A DNA stretch of 33,235 nucleotides from Firmicutes bacterium UBA5227 (lineage in GTDB: Bacteria > Bacillota > Clostridia > Tissierellales > Sedimentibacteraceae): NCBI GenBank assembly GCA_002409285.1, contig DHUT01000089.1, positions 1-33,235 on the forward strand, read 5' to 3'. The notes under the pieces were generated by a model. It was not told the DNA's origin and searched no databases. It saw nothing but the letters and a program-made list of their open reading frames with translations. The position numbers were made by a program, and so were the translations under genes. Shown in pieces: positions 16,744-24,780 of this stretch (positions are counted from its first letter, which is position 1; each line of letters starts with the position of its first letter).

Positions 16744-18075
16744 TCATACTCTTTTTATTTTCGCAATAAAAAAGCCATCCATTCGGTGTATATGAGGATA
16801 TATTTCAACATACCCGTTTTTTGCGGTTGTAAAACATTCTTCAATATTTTCCGATATGTCACATAGCTCGAAATCCGTGTTATTACTTAAAAACTTTTTA
16901 ATCAGCTGAATATTCTCTTTTTTTTCGGTGGTACAGGTTGAATAAAGCAGCTCACCTTGGGGTTTTAAATATTTTGAGGCATTTTCCAGTATCTTATACT
17001 GAATTTCAGTAATATTTAAATCTCCGTCTGTATTCTTATACTTAATTTCAGGCTTTCGCCTGATTATTCCCAGCCCTGTGCAGGGAACATCCGCTATTAC
17101 ATAGTCAGCCTTTCCTTCCAATGCTTCATCAAATCTTGTGGCATCATATTCTTCAGCCTCTGCAATGCTGATGCCCAGCCTCTTTGCCTCATTATAAATC
17201 ATGGACAGTTTTCTGCTGTAAACATCCCTGCTTACTATTTTTCCCTTGTTGTTCATTATTTCAGCGGCATTTAATGTTTTGCCGCCGGGTGCTGCACACA
17301 CATCAACAACAAAGCTTCCTTCCTTTGGGTTTAAAATCTGCCCTGTCAACATAGAGCTTTCACTCTGTATGGAAAACAGACCATTCTTATATTCCTCTGT
17401 CTTATCTATTTCAAAAGGATTATCAAGAACCAGCCCCTTATGTGCATACCTGCACTTATGTGCCTTTATTCCCTTTTTTTCAAAAATCTCAATGAGCTCA
17501 TCCCTTGAAACCTTAAGAGTGTTGACCCTTATTTCCAGTGGTGCTTCAGCATTGTTTGCAATTAAAACTTCCTCCACCGTATCCATGCCAAACTGTTTTT
17601 CCCACTTTTTTACCAATTCTATGGGATATGAATATTTAACACTTAAATATTCATCAAGAGGAAGACCGTTCATCTTGTCCAGGAGCTGCTGTCTGTTCCG
17701 CAAAATGTTTCTAAGCACGGCATTTACAAATTTTGAAGCCTTAATGTTGCCTTTATCCTTTATGTATTGAACACTTTCATTCACAACTGCGTTTTCGTGG
17801 GAGCTTTCCAGGAAAAACAACTGATAAACTGCAAGTCTGAGCGTAACAAGCACATCCAGCTCCATTTTTCTCGTCTTTGTTTTTGAAACCTCATTAATAA
17901 CCCAGTCTATGAATAATTGGTTTTCAATAACGCCCAAAACCGACTTTCTGTACAAGGACAAATACCTTGGCTCTATATTCTTCATATCATTGTTTATTAC
18001 TATATTGGAATAGGATTTATCATTAAATATTTTTTTAAGTGTTTCTATAGATTGTGCCCTGTAGCTGTTATCCAT
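16744..18075 (-). CDS. rsmB: 16S rRNA (cytosine967-C5)-methyltransferase
   Basis: RsmB (Sun/Fmu) makes m5C967 in 16S rRNA. The 443-residue protein has an N-terminal NusB-like helical domain (about 1-140) and a C-terminal SAM methyltransferase domain with VCAAPGGKT. The two catalytic cysteine motifs are DVPCTGLGIIRRKPEIK and YSTCT. The start at 18075 has GAGGTGATT before the ATG; a GTG two codons earlier overlaps that site. It is the first gene of the unit that runs to asnS, with its own promoter about 60 bases upstream. In most Clostridia it follows fmt directly or after one peptidase gene; here the ilv region separates them. Confidence 0.96.
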   Translation of the reverse strand: MDNSYRAQSIETLKKIFNDKSYSNIVINNDMKNIEPRYLSLYRKSVLGVIENQLFIDWVINEVSKTKTRKMELDVLVTLRLAVYQLFFLESSHENAVVNESVQYIKDKGNIKASKFVNAVLRNILRNRQQLLDKMNGLPLDEYLSVKYSYPIELVKKWEKQFGMDTVEEVLIANNAEAPLEIRVNTLKVSRDELIEIFEKKGIKAHKCRYAHKGLVLDNPFEIDKTEEYKNGLFSIQSESSMLTGQILNPKEGSFVVDVCAAPGGKTLNAAEIMNNKGKIVSRDVYSRKLSMIYNEAKRLGISIAEAEEYDATRFDEALEGKADYVIADVPCTGLGIIRRKPEIKYKNTDGDLNITEIQYKILENASKYLKPQGELLYSTCTTEKKENIQLIKKFLSNNTDFELCDISENIEECFTTAKNGYVEIYPHIHRMDGFFIAKIKRV

Positions 18076-18131
18076 AATCACCTCTATAAAAATTTATCCG
18101 GAATTCTGATATTTATGTCATGACTTTGTTT

Positions 18132-18160
18132 ATTTTATCATAAGTAAAGCCAAATAACAA
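18132..18160 (-). promoter_or_regulatory. Promoter of the rsmB-to-asnS unit
   Basis: On the minus strand, TTGTTA (18155-18160) and TAAAAT (18132-18137) are 17 bases apart, and the -10 box is preceded by TGA (extended -10). A GTCATGAC palindrome (18117-18124) lies just downstream, near the expected transcription start. Confidence 0.6.
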
Positions 18161-18271
18161 AGATTTTGTTTTTTAAATAATTATGAAGCAATTGTGGCAT
18201 ATAATTTGTTTCAATTTTGAGCAGCATCTACGATTATCAGTAATTATTTATCGTTATTCAATAATTTATTG

Positions 18272-18299
18272 TTGATTTATATAAAATATTTGATATAAT
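18272..18299 (+). promoter_or_regulatory. Promoter of the lipoprotein gene
   Basis: TTGATT (18272-18277) and TATAAT (18294-18299) with a 16-base spacer. The start codon is 44 bases after the -10 box. Confidence 0.6.
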
Positions 18300-18342
18300 A
18301 AAGACTAAATAGTATTCTTAAAATTTAATTAACGGAGGATGT

Positions 18343-18849
18343 ATGAAAAAATATTGTTCGGTAATTGTTGTTTTGCTGTTAGTATCATTGATTTGGGGTT
18401 GTTCTACCGAATCAAATCAGGCTTATATCGAAAAACAACTTAATATTGGAATTCCGGATTCTTTGAAAATTGAATATATGGATGATCATGGCGGATTTCA
18501 CGGAGACGGAGAAAATTTCGTCAAAATAGAATTTGACAAAGCAAACGGCTTAAATTTTTTATCACAGATAGAACAAAACTCGGGGTGGAATAAGATTCCT
18601 CTGTCGGAAAACCTGAATCTCATTATGTATGGAGGAAGCAGGAATAATATTGATTATGCTTACAACTTAGCTGAAAAAACCGGCATACCTGAAATAAAAA
18701 ACGGATATTGGTATTTCATTGACAGGCATTCTGACAGTACTGACAAGAAAGATGATACGGAGCTTTTTGACAGATATTCACTTAATTTTACACTTGCCAT
18801 GTACAATACAGATGATAATATATTATATTTTTTTGAAATCGATACGTAA
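18343..18849 (+). CDS. Lipoprotein of unknown function
   Basis: A 168-residue exported lipoprotein. The signal peptide (residues 1-19, Lys-Lys start and a VVLLLVSL core) ends in the lipobox LIWGC, with lipidated Cys20. The mature part is acidic and soluble, with a conserved-looking C-terminal half (GYWYFIDRHSDS, then ELFDRYSLNFTLAMY, ending in an aromatic-rich strand). The His/Asp/Ser-rich middle suggests a small beta-rich domain, but no enzyme motif is recognised. GGAGGATGT precedes the ATG. It has its own promoter and a hairpin terminator directly behind it, so it is an independent single gene. Function is unknown. Confidence 0.8.
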   Translation: MKKYCSVIVVLLLVSLIWGCSTESNQAYIEKQLNIGIPDSLKIEYMDDHGGFHGDGENFVKIEFDKANGLNFLSQIEQNSGWNKIPLSENLNLIMYGGSRNNIDYAYNLAEKTGIPEIKNGYWYFIDRHSDSTDKKDDTELFDRYSLNFTLAMYNTDDNILYFFEIDT

Positions 18850-18867
18850 AAAACTCTGCTGAATTTT

Positions 18868-18895
18868 ATAAGCACCATAAAGGTGCTTATTTTCA
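18868..18895 (+). terminator. Terminator behind the lipoprotein gene
   Basis: A perfect 9-bp stem, ATAAGCACC/GGTGCTTAT (18868-18876 with 18882-18890), with a 5-base loop and a short T run on the plus strand. On the minus strand the stem also lies just past the DUF3841-like gene, but without a T run. Confidence 0.75.
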
Positions 18896-18909
18896 TTACA
18901 TTTCACTCG

Positions 18910-19548
18910 TTAAGTTAAATATTTCGATTTATATTCTTCAACATATGCCTTAATATTTGCGTTATCCGGAGAATACAATACGTCCCTAATCATCTCCGGT
19001 CTTATTTCCCATATATTTGCCTGAATGCGGAAAATATCCCACTGATCCGTTTCAAAAACCCTGTGCCAACTGTCCATAACCTTTTTTCTTTCCTGAGGAT
19101 AAAAATGAGCGGTTTTTTCATCCATAAAAGAAAATGAATCTGGGAAGCCCTTGTTTTCAAGTTCTTTCGCATATTCATACTCATCATTTTTATTATTTGG
19201 AACATAGTGATGATTTAAAACATAGTCCCATTTTGCTCCGTCAAAATAAATAATCTCCGACTTATCCACCTCAAGCACATAGACAATTTCATCCTCAGTA
19301 GGTCTGAGCATATTCTCCTGGCTTATGGAGCACCATACGGGAAATTCAACATCCTCCGGTTTCGGAACCATCTTTTCTGCAGCATCCACAAACCATTTAT
19401 ACAGCGATGCTATATAATCGGTAATTTCTTCAAATTTTTCCTCAAGGTGTGTTTTTTTAATTCTAATAGTTCCCTCTTCTTCAAGTTCTTTGAGGCTTTC
19501 AAAGCGCTGCCTTGTCCATAATGTAACCTTATCAGATTTGTTATCCAT
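18910..19548 (-). CDS. DUF3841-like protein
   Basis: A 212-residue soluble protein of uncharacterised function. The start at 19548 has GGAGGTATT before it. A promoter with perfect spacing at 19579-19607 lies upstream, so the longer frame starting at 19590 would begin inside the promoter and is rejected. The opening VTLWTRQRFESLKELEEEG, the middle PVWCSIS and the MLRPTEDEIVYVLEVDKSEIIYFDG segment resemble the DUF3841 family; this is recall, not a search. There is no signal peptide or membrane helix. The protein is rich in Trp, Tyr and Glu. It converges on the lipoprotein gene and has no operon partner, so context does not suggest a role. Confidence 0.7.
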   Translation of the reverse strand: MDNKSDKVTLWTRQRFESLKELEEEGTIRIKKTHLEEKFEEITDYIASLYKWFVDAAEKMVPKPEDVEFPVWCSISQENMLRPTEDEIVYVLEVDKSEIIYFDGAKWDYVLNHHYVPNNKNDEYEYAKELENKGFPDSFSFMDEKTAHFYPQERKKVMDSWHRVFETDQWDIFRIQANIWEIRPEMIRDVLYSPDNANIKAYVEEYKSKYLT

Positions 19549-19578
19549 AATACCTCCAAACATACTACATCCTTTTTT

Positions 19579-19607
19579 ATTATATTGCATGATTTATATA
19601 TTTACAA
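19579..19607 (-). promoter_or_regulatory. Promoter of the DUF3841-like gene
   Basis: On the minus strand, TTGTAA (19602-19607) and TATAAT (19579-19584) are 17 bases apart. The gene starts about 30 bases downstream of the -10 box, which fixes its start at 19548. Confidence 0.65.
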
Positions 19608-19692
19608 TAACATTTATTAAAGTACATGCAAGTATAAAGAGATTTATTATAAAAATATAGAAATAAAGATAAAAAAATTTTTTATTTTTTTC

Positions 19693-19721
19693 TTGACAAA
19701 CCACGAAAGGAGTATTAGAAT
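19693..19721 (+). promoter_or_regulatory. Promoter of the T-box leader and ilv operon
   Basis: A consensus TTGACA (19693-19698) and TAGAAT (19716-19721) with a 17-base spacer. It is the closest match to the sigma-A consensus in the window and gives a leader of about 335 bases before ilvN. Confidence 0.8.
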
Positions 19722-19727
19722 TGCACT

Positions 19728-20043
19728 CAATATATTTAAAAGTTGTGACGGAGACAAAAGTATAATTGCTTAATTACAGAGAACTGATGTATGCTGAGAG
19801 TCAGATTAAAAATTATATGTAATGATCACTCCTGAACTTTCGAGATGAAGATAGTAATCGAGAACGGGATTCTTGAAAAAGAAGTGCCACCGTTATATGG
19901 CTAAGGTTAAAAAGATTAAATTCTTTCGACCTGATGAGGTAATTTGCGTGAGTAAATTATAAATAAGGGTGGTACCGCGAGGAGTCTCTCGTCCCTTGCA
20001 GCATAAAATTTTATGCCGCAAGGGACGGGAGATTTTTATTTTT
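19728..20043 (+). ncRNA. T-box riboswitch leader of the ilv operon
   Basis: The leader senses uncharged tRNA and permits transcription when the cognate amino acid is scarce. The canonical T-box AAGGGTGGTACCGCG lies at 19965-19979. The terminator follows it (from 19985). Stem I features are visible upstream: AGTA near 19760, AGAGAACTGATG near 19780, and an AACGG/CCGTT helix after it. A TAATTT/AAATTA hairpin (stem III region) stands just before the T-box. The specifier codon could not be fixed by eye: overlapping GAT, ATA and ATC triplets lie in 19850-19859. An isoleucine codon (ATA or ATC) would fit the ilv genes. The T-box call itself is secure. Confidence 0.95.
19985..20043 (+). terminator. 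T-box-controlled terminator of the ilv operon
   Basis: A long hairpin: the outer arm with core CGTCCCTTGC pairs with GCAAGGGACG (19985-19999 with 20018-20032). An inner AT-rich GCATAAAA/TTTTATGC extension and a T run to 20043 follow. The 5' arm overlaps the region that pairs with the T-box in the antiterminator. Confidence 0.92.
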
Positions 20044-20063
20044 CGTAAAAAGGAGGTGTTTAT

Positions 20064-20297
20064 ATGACCAAATCTTTTCAGGTTATTACAGACAACGGTT
20101 CAGAATCTCTTATGAGGATTACGGCACTTATGCGCAGGAAGGGATGCTTTCTTAAAAAAATTACCATGGAGCAGGATGAAAATTCAACGCTTTCAGATTT
20201 AACCTTTACCATTGGCTTCAAGGATAAAAATATTCCAAATCTCATAAGCCAAGTTGAAAAGTTTCAGGATGTTCACAGCATAAGAGAAATACAATAA
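20064..20297 (+). CDS. ilvN: Short ACT-domain acetolactate synthase regulatory subunit
   Basis: A 77-residue single ACT domain (FQVITDNGSESLMRITALMRR at the start, then a second beta-alpha-beta half ending in QDVHSIREI). ACT domains of this kind bind branched-chain amino acids and regulate acetolactate synthase. It lacks the C-terminal domain of the usual 160-170-residue IlvH/IlvN subunit, and resembles the short E. coli IlvM type in size. An AAGGAGGTG ribosome binding site precedes the ATG. It is first in the operon, 22 bases before ilvC, while its catalytic partner ilvB is last. That it works with IlvB is inferred from the operon; a free-standing ACT regulator is the alternative. Confidence 0.82.
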   Translation: MTKSFQVITDNGSESLMRITALMRRKGCFLKKITMEQDENSTLSDLTFTIGFKDKNIPNLISQVEKFQDVHSIREIQ

Positions 20298-20319
20298 AAT
20301 TAAAAAAGGAGAAGCTAAA

Positions 20320-21309
20320 ATGGTTAAAATGTACTACAACGAAGATGCAAATTTGGAATTATTAAAGGGTAAGACTGTGGGAATATTAGGCTACGGAAGT
20401 CAAGGACATGCCCACGCCTTAAATCTTAAGGACAGCGGTGTAAATGTAATAGTTGGTTTGTACAAAGGAAGCAAATCCATAGAACTTGCCGAAAGTTCAG
20501 GACTGAGAGTTGAGGGAGTAAGCGAAACAGTAAAAGCTTCAGACATAATCATGGTTCTTTTACCTGATGAAAAACAGCGCATGGTTTATGATGAACAAAT
20601 TGCCCCCTGTTTAACTGAGGGAAAAGCTCTTGTTTTCGCTCACGGCTTTAACATTCACTTCGGACAAATAACACCTCCTACCTGGATTGATGTGTTTATG
20701 GTGGCTCCAAAGGGTCCCGGTCATCTGGTAAGAAGAATCTATGAGCAGGGTAACGGTGTTCCTTCTCTGATTGCGGTACATCAGGATTACACAGGCGAGG
20801 CAAAGGAACTGGCTCTTGCTTATGCCAGAGGAATAGGCTCCACAAGAGCCGGAGTAATAGAGACAACCTTCAAGGAAGAAACCGAGACCGATTTATTTGG
20901 TGAACAGTGCGTATTGTGCGGAGGAGTAACAGAGCTTATCAAGGCAGGATTTGACACACTTACTGCAGCAGGCTACCAGAAAGAAATTGCATACTTTGAG
21001 TGTCTACATGAAATGAAACTGATTGTTGATCTGCTTTATGAGGGCGGCTTCGAAAGAATGAGATACAGCGTAAGCGACACTGCAGAATACGGCGACTATG
21101 TAACCGGAAAAAGAATAATAACTGAGGAAACAAGAAAAGAAATGAAAAAGGTACTTGAGGAAATCCAGACAGGTCAATTCGCAAAGAACTGGATATCCGA
21201 AAACATGATGAACAGACCGGTGTTTAATGCGGTAAGACAGAAGGAACTGGAACACCCCATTGTAGAAGTAGGTAAAAACCTGAGAAACATGATGTCCTGG
21301 CTTAAATAA
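20320..21309 (+). CDS. ilvC: Ketol-acid reductoisomerase (class I)
   Basis: IlvC isomerises and reduces 2-acetolactate to 2,3-dihydroxyisovalerate (and the isoleucine-pathway analogue). The 329-residue length is the short class I form. The Rossmann motif GYGSQGHAHA lies at 24-33. The conserved HGFNIHF, PKGPGH and KEETETDLFGEQ segments carry catalytic and magnesium-binding residues. The cofactor-selecting loop reads GLYKGSKS at 46-53: the two serines that usually hold the NADPH phosphate are present, but the usual arginine before them is Tyr. This is probably an NADPH enzyme, but a mixed preference cannot be excluded. GGAGAAG precedes the start. Confidence 0.97.
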   Translation: MVKMYYNEDANLELLKGKTVGILGYGSQGHAHALNLKDSGVNVIVGLYKGSKSIELAESSGLRVEGVSETVKASDIIMVLLPDEKQRMVYDEQIAPCLTEGKALVFAHGFNIHFGQITPPTWIDVFMVAPKGPGHLVRRIYEQGNGVPSLIAVHQDYTGEAKELALAYARGIGSTRAGVIETTFKEETETDLFGEQCVLCGGVTELIKAGFDTLTAAGYQKEIAYFECLHEMKLIVDLLYEGGFERMRYSVSDTAEYGDYVTGKRIITEETRKEMKKVLEEIQTGQFAKNWISENMMNRPVFNAVRQKELEHPIVEVGKNLRNMMSWLK

Positions 21310-21340
21310 ACAAACAGATCTATTGACTTAAGGAGGTAAC

Positions 21341-22999
21341 ATGAACAGCGATAAGGTAAAAAGAGGTCCCGAAAAATTGCCTCACAGGTCTCTGATGAAG
21401 GCTCTGGGATTAACAAACGAAGAAATAGACAAACCCTTTGTGGGAGTAGTCAATTCCTTTAATGAAGTAGTTCCGGGACATATGCACCTGAGAAGTGTGT
21501 CGGAAGCAGTAAAAAAGGGCGTTATAGCAGCAGGCGGAACTCCATTTGAGTTCCCAACCATCGCCGTATGTGACGGAATTTCAATGAACCACGAAGGAAT
21601 GAAGTATTCTCTGGTAAGCAGGGAGCTTATTGCCGACAGTATTGAAGTCATGGCAAGGGCACATGGGTTTGACGGGCTGGTTTTAATCCCCAACTGCGAC
21701 AAGGTTGTTCCGGGAATGCTAATGGCCGCTGCCAGACTTGATATTCCTGCAATAATTATAAGCGGCGGACCAATGCTTTCCGGCAAAGTAGAGGGAAAAA
21801 GAGTGGATTTAAGCAGCATATTCGAAGCCGTGGGAGCCTACAACGCAGGCAAGGTATCCTCTGAATATTTAGATAAACTGGAGAATGATGCCTGCCCCGG
21901 ATGCGGTTCCTGCGCCGGAATGTTTACTGCAAATTCAATGAACTGCATGACAGAGGCTCTCGGCATGGCTCTTCCCGGAAACGGTACTATTCCGGCGGTT
22001 TATTCCGAAAGGCTTAGGCTGGCAAAGTACAGTGGGATGAAAATTATGGAGCTTATTGAAAAAAATATAACTCCGAGACAGATTATGAATGAAAAAGCCT
22101 TTGAAAATGCAATGACCATCGACATGGCACTTGGATGCTCCACCAATACGGTACTGCATCTTACAGCCATTGCCCATGAAGCCGGTGTTGCACTAACGCT
22201 TGACACGATAGATGAAATAAGCAAAAAATCACCTAATCTGTGCCATCTGAGTCCGGCAGGAGAAGACCGTATTGAGGATTTATATGAAGCAGGAGGCATA
22301 CCAGCATTGATGAATGAATTAAGCAAAAAGAATCTCCTTAACTTGGATGTTATCACTGTAGGTGCAAACAGCCTGAGAAGTATTGCAGAATCTGCTGAAG
22401 TGCTTAATTATCAGGTTATTGCCTCTGTCGAAAAGCCATACAGTGTTTCCGGAGGCATAAAGGTATTAAAGGGAAACCTTGCTCCGGATGGTGCTGTTGT
22501 CAAAAAATCCGCAGTCAGACCGGAAATGCTTGTTCACACGGGCCCGGCAAGAGTATTCAACGGCGAGGATTCCGCCTTAACCGCAATCCTCGGAGGAAAA
22601 ATCAACAAAGGCGATGTAATCGTAATACGGTACGAAGGTCCAAGGGGTGGTCCGGGTATGAGAGAAATGCTTACCCCCACCTCCTGTCTTGCGGGAATGG
22701 AACTTGATGCCCACGTTGCACTTATAACAGACGGAAGATTTTCCGGCGCCACGAGAGGAGCTGCCATCGGACATGTATCTCCCGAAGCATCCGAAGAAGG
22801 ACCCATAGCCTTCGTTGAAGAGGGAGATTTAATTGAAATAAACATGGAGGATGGAACGTTAAATCTAAAGGTGAATGAAGACACCATGAATGAAAGAAGA
22901 AAAAATCATATAAGAAAAAAGCCTGAATTGACAGGATACCTTGCAAAGTATGAACGGGTTGTGTCCTCTGCATCTTCAGGTGCAATATGTGATTTATAG
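21341..22999 (+). CDS. ilvD: Dihydroxy-acid dehydratase
   Basis: IlvD dehydrates 2,3-dihydroxy acids to 2-ketoacids using an iron-sulfur cluster. The 552-residue protein shows the cluster cysteines in PNCDKVVPGM near residue 125 and in CPGCGSCAGMFTANSMNC near 190. The family signatures GCSTNTVLHL and the late LTPTSCLAGMEL/DGRFSGATRG are also present. It follows ilvC by 31 bases with an AAGGAGG ribosome binding site. Codons look richer in G+C than in the minus-strand neighbours. It is assigned to branched-chain amino acids rather than sugar-acid dehydration because of the operon. Confidence 0.97.
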   Translation: MNSDKVKRGPEKLPHRSLMKALGLTNEEIDKPFVGVVNSFNEVVPGHMHLRSVSEAVKKGVIAAGGTPFEFPTIAVCDGISMNHEGMKYSLVSRELIADSIEVMARAHGFDGLVLIPNCDKVVPGMLMAAARLDIPAIIISGGPMLSGKVEGKRVDLSSIFEAVGAYNAGKVSSEYLDKLENDACPGCGSCAGMFTANSMNCMTEALGMALPGNGTIPAVYSERLRLAKYSGMKIMELIEKNITPRQIMNEKAFENAMTIDMALGCSTNTVLHLTAIAHEAGVALTLDTIDEISKKSPNLCHLSPAGEDRIEDLYEAGGIPALMNELSKKNLLNLDVITVGANSLRSIAESAEVLNYQVIASVEKPYSVSGGIKVLKGNLAPDGAVVKKSAVRPEMLVHTGPARVFNGEDSALTAILGGKINKGDVIVIRYEGPRGGPGMREMLTPTSCLAGMELDAHVALITDGRFSGATRGAAIGHVSPEASEEGPIAFVEEGDLIEINMEDGTLNLKVNEDTMNERRKNHIRKKPELTGYLAKYERVVSSASSGAICDL

Positions 23000-23021
23000 T
23001 TTTATAATACGGAGGTTGAAT

Positions 23022-24692
23022 ATGAAGAAAAATGGTGCTGAGATAGTAATGGAATGTCTCAGGGAAATGGGGACAGACACAATTTTCGGATATCCAGGAG
23101 GAGCTGTAATCCCCCTTTATGATGCATTGTATAAATATATGGATAAATTCAAATACATTGCCACATCCCATGAGCAGGGTGCCGTCCACGCTGCCGACGG
23201 CTATGCACGTTCCTCCGGTAAAACAGGAGTGGTATTTGCTACCTCCGGTCCCGGAGCCACCAACACCGTTACAGGTATTGCAACAGCATATGCCGATTCT
23301 GTTCCCCTGATTGTAATAACAGGTCAGGTAAACAGATCTCTTATAGGAAGAGATTCCTTCCAGGAAGCGGATATCACATCAATCACCCTTCCAGTTACAA
23401 AGCATAATTATCTGGTAAGGAGAGCTGAGGACATAGCTTCGGTCATGAGAGAGGCATTCAGGATAGCAAATAACAAAAGAAAGGGTCCCGTGCTCATAGA
23501 TATACCAAAGGATGTATTTACAGAAGAAACTTTTTATGAAAATCAATGCCATGAAAATAATAAATACAGTAAAAATATTTCTGTTTCATATTCAGAAAAT
23601 GACCTAAAGGCATGTGCGGAATTAATAAACCACTCCAAGCGCCCTGTGCTATACTGCGGAGGCGGAATAACAGCTTCCGGTGCTTCTCCGGAACTTATGG
23701 AGCTTTGCAATAAAACAGGCATACCGGTGGTAAGCACGATGATGGGGTTGGGTGGATTCCCGGCATCACATCCTCTGAGCTATGGTCTTGTGGGAATGCA
23801 TGGTTTTTTTCAAGCAAACATGGCAGTGAGCAGCAGCGACTTAATCCTTGCCGCCGGCGCAAGGTTCAGCGACAGAGTTACCGGGAGTACAGACAGCTTC
23901 GCATCCCGGGCAAAAATCATACAGATAGACATAGATCAGGCGGAAATAGGGAAAAACAAAGATGTCGATCTTTACATCTTAGGTGATATAAAGGATATAC
24001 TGTCAAAATTAAATTCTTATACAAAACATGCAAACAGAAATGGATGGACAAAAGAAATTGATTCGTGGAAGATATCCCAGCCTTATGAGGATGGCATGAC
24101 AGGTGTCAAGATAATCAAAAAAGCAAATGAAATACTCGGTTCTGGCACCATCGTTGCCACAGATACGGGACAACATCAGATGTGGACAGCACAACACTGG
24201 AAGTTTGAAAAGCCAGGAACCCTTCTATCCTCCGGCGGATTTGGAACAATGGGATACGGTCTTGGCGCTGCCATAGGGGCGAGCATTGCAAACCCGGGAA
24301 AAAGAGTACTGCTTGTCACAAGCGACGGAAGCTTCAGGATGAACATGAACGAATTGGCAACTGTATCGAGAAACAAGCTTCCCATAACCATCCTGTTGCT
24401 TAACAACCACTCTCTGGGAATGGTCAGGCAGTGGCAGAATCTATTCTGTGAAAAAAGATTTTCAGGAACTGATTTAGGTGACGAAGTCGATTATGTAAAG
24501 CTAGCAAATGCCTTCGGTATCACAGGCAGACGCATATACTGTGAGGATGAGCTTGATCATGCACTGGACATCGCCAAATCAGGCAGCACAGCATCACTGA
24601 TTGAATGTGTTATAGACAAGGACGAAATGGTTCTTCCGATAGTTCCGCCCGGCATGGGAATAAACAACATGATAACAAAAATGCCTCATTAA
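23022..24692 (+). CDS. ilvB: Acetolactate synthase catalytic subunit
   Basis: The thiamine-diphosphate enzyme condenses two pyruvates to 2-acetolactate, or pyruvate and 2-ketobutyrate to acetohydroxybutyrate. The 556-residue protein starts at 23022, set by GGAGG nine bases upstream; the frame is open further into ilvD but without a site. The catalytic Glu51 lies in SHEQGAVHAADG. The central domain and the C-terminal cofactor domain follow. The cofactor motif reads VTSDGSFRMN (Ser434-Asp435-Gly436) and ends in NN: the usual first Gly of GDG is Ser, while the metal-binding Asp is kept. It is the last gene of the operon. Confidence 0.95.
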   Translation: MKKNGAEIVMECLREMGTDTIFGYPGGAVIPLYDALYKYMDKFKYIATSHEQGAVHAADGYARSSGKTGVVFATSGPGATNTVTGIATAYADSVPLIVITGQVNRSLIGRDSFQEADITSITLPVTKHNYLVRRAEDIASVMREAFRIANNKRKGPVLIDIPKDVFTEETFYENQCHENNKYSKNISVSYSENDLKACAELINHSKRPVLYCGGGITASGASPELMELCNKTGIPVVSTMMGLGGFPASHPLSYGLVGMHGFFQANMAVSSSDLILAAGARFSDRVTGSTDSFASRAKIIQIDIDQAEIGKNKDVDLYILGDIKDILSKLNSYTKHANRNGWTKEIDSWKISQPYEDGMTGVKIIKKANEILGSGTIVATDTGQHQMWTAQHWKFEKPGTLLSSGGFGTMGYGLGAAIGASIANPGKRVLLVTSDGSFRMNMNELATVSRNKLPITILLLNNHSLGMVRQWQNLFCEKRFSGTDLGDEVDYVKLANAFGITGRRIYCEDELDHALDIAKSGSTASLIECVIDKDEMVLPIVPPGMGINNMITKMPH

Positions 24693-24704
24693 AAATAAAA
24701 ACAT

Positions 24705-24756
24705 AAAAGATTACACCGCAGCTATTCTCTTCTATGGCTATGCGATATAATCTTTT
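24705..24756. terminator. Bidirectional terminator between ilvB and fmt
   Basis: The outer arm AAAAGATTA (24705-24713) pairs with TAATCTTTT (24748-24756), enclosing a partly paired GC-containing inner stem. T runs follow on both strands, and the two flanking genes converge here. Confidence 0.75.
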
Positions 24757-24780
24757 TTACTCTTATTCCTGCTGATTAAA

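Noticed and set aside
22722..23189. A 155-codon minus-strand frame opposite ilvD/ilvB
   Set aside because: It has no ribosome binding site and a low-complexity, Phe/His-rich translation. It lies fully opposite two clear genes, so it is a shadow frame.
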